Source of the DNA: Desulfotomaculum sp.
Lineage (GTDB): Bacteria > Bacillota > Desulfotomaculia > Desulfotomaculales > Nap2-2B
Assembly (NCBI GenBank): GCA_003457075.1
Contig: DMIY01000078.1
Coordinates: 1 to 7,479, forward strand
Length of the DNA stretch: 7,479 bases
Reading direction: 5' to 3'
Made by a program: the position numbers and the translations under genes. Under the pieces are notes generated by a model. That model was given only the letters and a program-made list of their open reading frames with translations. It did no database searches and had not been told where the DNA came from. Each line of letters starts with the position of its first letter. Position 1 is the first letter of the stretch. Positions 6,062 to 7,479 of the stretch are shown piece by piece.

Positions 6062-6823
6062 ATGCGTATCCTGGTGAGCAATGACGACGGGATTCATGCC
6101 AGGGGATTAAGAGGGCTGGTGGAGTGCTTAAAAGATCTAGGGGAAATTTTTGTGGTGGCGCCCGACCGGGAGCGGAGCGCCACAGGACACTGCATCACCG
6201 TGCACCGGCCTTTGCGGGTTAAAAAAGTAGCGCTTCCTGGTTTTGCAGTGCAGAGTTGGGCAGTGGACGGAACACCGTCCGATTGTGTAAAACTGGCAAT
6301 AGAAGACTTATTATCACAACCGCCGGATATAATACTATCCGGCATCAACCAGGGACCTAACCTGGGAACAGATGTGCTTTATTCCGGTACTGTTTCGGCA
6401 GCCGTGGAAGGAGTCATCAACGGTTTCCCGGCCATAGCTGTTTCCCTGGCCAGTTTCAGTGATCATGATTTCACCCGGGCCGGTATTTTTACCCGGCGTT
6501 TGGTTTCGTCGCTATTTGAAGCAGGTTCCCCGGATCGTATTTTACTGAACGTCAACGTGCCGGCTACGGAACAACCCCGGGGGATAGAAATTACCCGCCT
6601 GGGAGACCGGCGATATGTCAATGTTTTTGAAAAGAGGGTCGACCCCCGGGGCAGGACTTATTACTGGATGGCCGGAGAACTCCTGGAGATGGACGAAAAC
6701 GCTGAGGGTACAGATGTAAAGGCTGTAAAGAACAATTATATTTCCATCACGCCGTTACATTTGGATCTTACGGATTATCCAACCATCGGCAACCTGCAGT
6801 TCCTTTTAGCGAATCTTAAATAG
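6062..6823 (+). CDS. surE: 5'/3'-nucleotidase SurE
   Basis: SurE is a divalent-metal-dependent nucleotide monophosphatase linked to stationary-phase survival. The 253-residue protein has the N-terminal motif SNDDGIHA (6-13). Metal ligands are D8 and D9, S39 in RSATGHCIT, and N96 in SGINQGPNLGTDVLYSGT. DGTPSDCVKLA (69-79) is also conserved. The C-terminal part carries the usual swapped-arm and TDYPT block (237-241). The start is ATG 6062, with GGAGG (6052-6056) 5 nt upstream; the longer GTG 6050 form would begin on top of that SD. A 121-nt gap without a convincing terminator or promoter separates it from folE, so it may be the distal gene of the que transcript or have its own promoter. There is no evident pathway link to preQ0. 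Confidence 0.95.
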   Translation: MRILVSNDDGIHARGLRGLVECLKDLGEIFVVAPDRERSATGHCITVHRPLRVKKVALPGFAVQSWAVDGTPSDCVKLAIEDLLSQPPDIILSGINQGPNLGTDVLYSGTVSAAVEGVINGFPAIAVSLASFSDHDFTRAGIFTRRLVSSLFEAGSPDRILLNVNVPATEQPRGIEITRLGDRRYVNVFEKRVDPRGRTYYWMAGELLEMDENAEGTDVKAVKNNYISITPLHLDLTDYPTIGNLQFLLANLK

Positions 6824-6839
6824 CGAGCGCAGGCGGTTA

Positions 6840-7013
6840 ATGTAGTGAATACGCAATCCTCCGGTAAGAAATAGTAGTTTGTTGGAGATAAAGAAAGGGT
6901 CCTCCAATCGACAGGATGGTCAGGGGTACACCTTCCGGCCGGATGAGGCGGATCAGCAAAATTTGATATACAAAGCCGATTACCCGGTTAAAAAGGCTGG
7001 CCAGAAAAGGATT
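6840..7013 (-). pseudogene. Remnant of a SpoVB/MATE-like flippase, internally deleted
   Basis: The minus strand holds a 58-codon open stretch between stops at 7014-7016 and 6837-6839, with no start codon or SD. Its first half, ASLFNRVIGFVYQILLIRLI followed by RPEG, reads like the first membrane helix and GPEG turn of stage V sporulation protein B and related polysaccharide flippases. The second half, LTILSIGGPFLYLQQTT, resembles a segment from much later in the same family. Several hundred residues appear deleted between the two. The plus-strand 62-codon ORF here (TTG 6879) is its antisense and has no SD. The fragment fills most of the 327-nt gap between surE and the EF-G-like gene. Family identity is from recognised motifs; distinguishing SpoVB from other members is not possible. 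Confidence 0.65.
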
Positions 7014-7032
7014 TTATTTGGGGTGTGTGGAA

Positions 7033-7061
7033 TTGAAGTAAAGAACAATAACATATATTAT
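7033..7061 (+). promoter_or_regulatory. Candidate sigma-A promoter for the EF-G-like gene
   Basis: TTGAAG (7033-7038, 4 of 6 consensus matches) and TATTAT (7056-7061, 5 of 6) are separated by an ideal 17 nt. Transcription would start near 7068, giving a leader of roughly 80 nt before the TTG at 7151. The region is very AT-rich, which raises the chance of accidental matches. Confidence 0.4.
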
Positions 7062-7075
7062 CCATGATTATCCAT
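7057..7075. repeat. Tandem 9-bp direct repeat at the candidate promoter
   Basis: ATTATCCAT at 7057-7065 is repeated exactly at 7067-7075 with a 1-nt spacer, a 10-bp period equal to about one helical turn. It overlaps the candidate -10 box and start site, which suits an operator, although AT-rich chance repetition is possible. Confidence 0.45.
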
Positions 7076-7150
7076 ATCTGGTTCTGTCTGAGTATATATA
7101 TGGAACATGAAGTAAAATATATAAATTAACAAAATTGGGGGTAGCGAAAT

Positions 7151-7479
7151 TTGAAGAATTACAGGAGTGACCAAATTCGTAATATAGGGATAGTGGCTCA
7201 TGGTGGAGCTGGAAAAACTTCGCTGGCAGAGGCGATGTTATATAACACCGGAGCGCTCACAAGGTTGGGACGGGTAGAAGATGGCACTACTACGGCCGAT
7301 TACCACCCGGAGGAAATCAACCGGCAGATAACCATTCACACCAGCCTTGTACCTTGTGAATGGCAAAACTGCAAAATCAATGCCCTGGACACTCCTGGCT
7401 TTTCTGATTTTACAGGTGAAGTACGGGCAGTGTTAAGAGTAGTGGATAATGCCCTTTTTGTTGTTTCGGCGGTTGACGG
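7151..7479 (+). CDS. EF-G-like translational GTPase, N-terminal part (runs off the window)
   Basis: The first 109 codons of an elongation factor G-like GTPase are visible; the gene continues past the right edge. The P-loop is AHGGAGKTS (16-24), the G2 region is EINRQITIHTS (55-65) and G3 is DTPGF (80-84). In true EF-G the G3 motif is DTPGH, whose His stimulates GTP hydrolysis on the ribosome; here it is Phe. Together with the AHGGAGKTSLAEAMLYNTGA form, this places it in the EF-G-like/EF-G2 group rather than canonical FusA, whose job it probably does not replace. Start: TTG 7151 with GGGGG (7137-7141) 9 nt upstream, followed by MKNYRSDQIRNIGIVAHGG as expected for the family. A candidate promoter lies about 90 nt upstream, so it is probably transcribed separately from surE. 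Confidence 0.9.
   Translation, partial: MKNYRSDQIRNIGIVAHGGAGKTSLAEAMLYNTGALTRLGRVEDGTTTADYHPEEINRQITIHTSLVPCEWQNCKINALDTPGFSDFTGEVRAVLRVVDNALFVVSAVD

Noticed and set aside
6879..7067. 62-codon plus-strand ORF between surE and the EF-G-like gene
   Set aside because: It starts at TTG without an SD and is the antisense of the flippase remnant. Its sequence resembles no protein I know.

Overview
The window looks like chromosomal DNA of an anaerobic, probably spore-forming Firmicute, most likely near Peptococcaceae/Desulfotomaculales. This is inferred from strong purine-rich Shine-Dalgarno (SD) sites, frequent TTG and GTG starts, moderate GC, the protein flavour, and a remnant resembling a SpoV-type sporulation flippase. 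No rRNA, tRNA, CRISPR array or insertion sequence was recognised. All intact genes read left to right.

Layout. (1) 1-381 is an AT-rich leader with hairpins, inverted repeats and one doubtful 53-codon ORF. (2) 382-810 encodes a SlyD-like FKBP prolyl isomerase. (3) 877-2689 encodes an FMN-dependent nitronate monooxygenase/FabK-like enzyme with a four-cysteine motif, which appears to start at a non-AUG (ATA) codon, followed at once by a metal-dependent cyclase/formamidase-like hydrolase. (4) 2724-2876, minus strand, is a decayed piece of a glycyl-radical enzyme including the RVAGYSA radical site. (5) 2928-5940 is a preQ0 operon: queD, queC, a DUF366-like gene, queE and folE. (6) 6062-6823 is surE. 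(7) 6840-7013, minus strand, is a decayed, internally deleted SpoVB/MATE-like flippase fragment. (8) 7151 to the right edge is the start of an EF-G-like translational GTPase.

The preQ0 block is the functional core. FolE converts GTP to dihydroneopterin triphosphate, QueD makes 6-carboxytetrahydropterin, QueE makes 7-carboxy-7-deazaguanine and QueC makes preQ0. No queF, tgt, queA or queG is present, so what becomes of preQ0 cannot be read from this window. The DUF366-like gene, locked between queC and queE with a 1-nt gap to queE, is the best candidate for undescribed biology: part of it resembles the core of biotin/lipoate protein ligases.

Two minus-strand gene remnants flank the queD-to-surE block. 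They suggest that oppositely oriented genes were once on either side and have been eroded by deletion.
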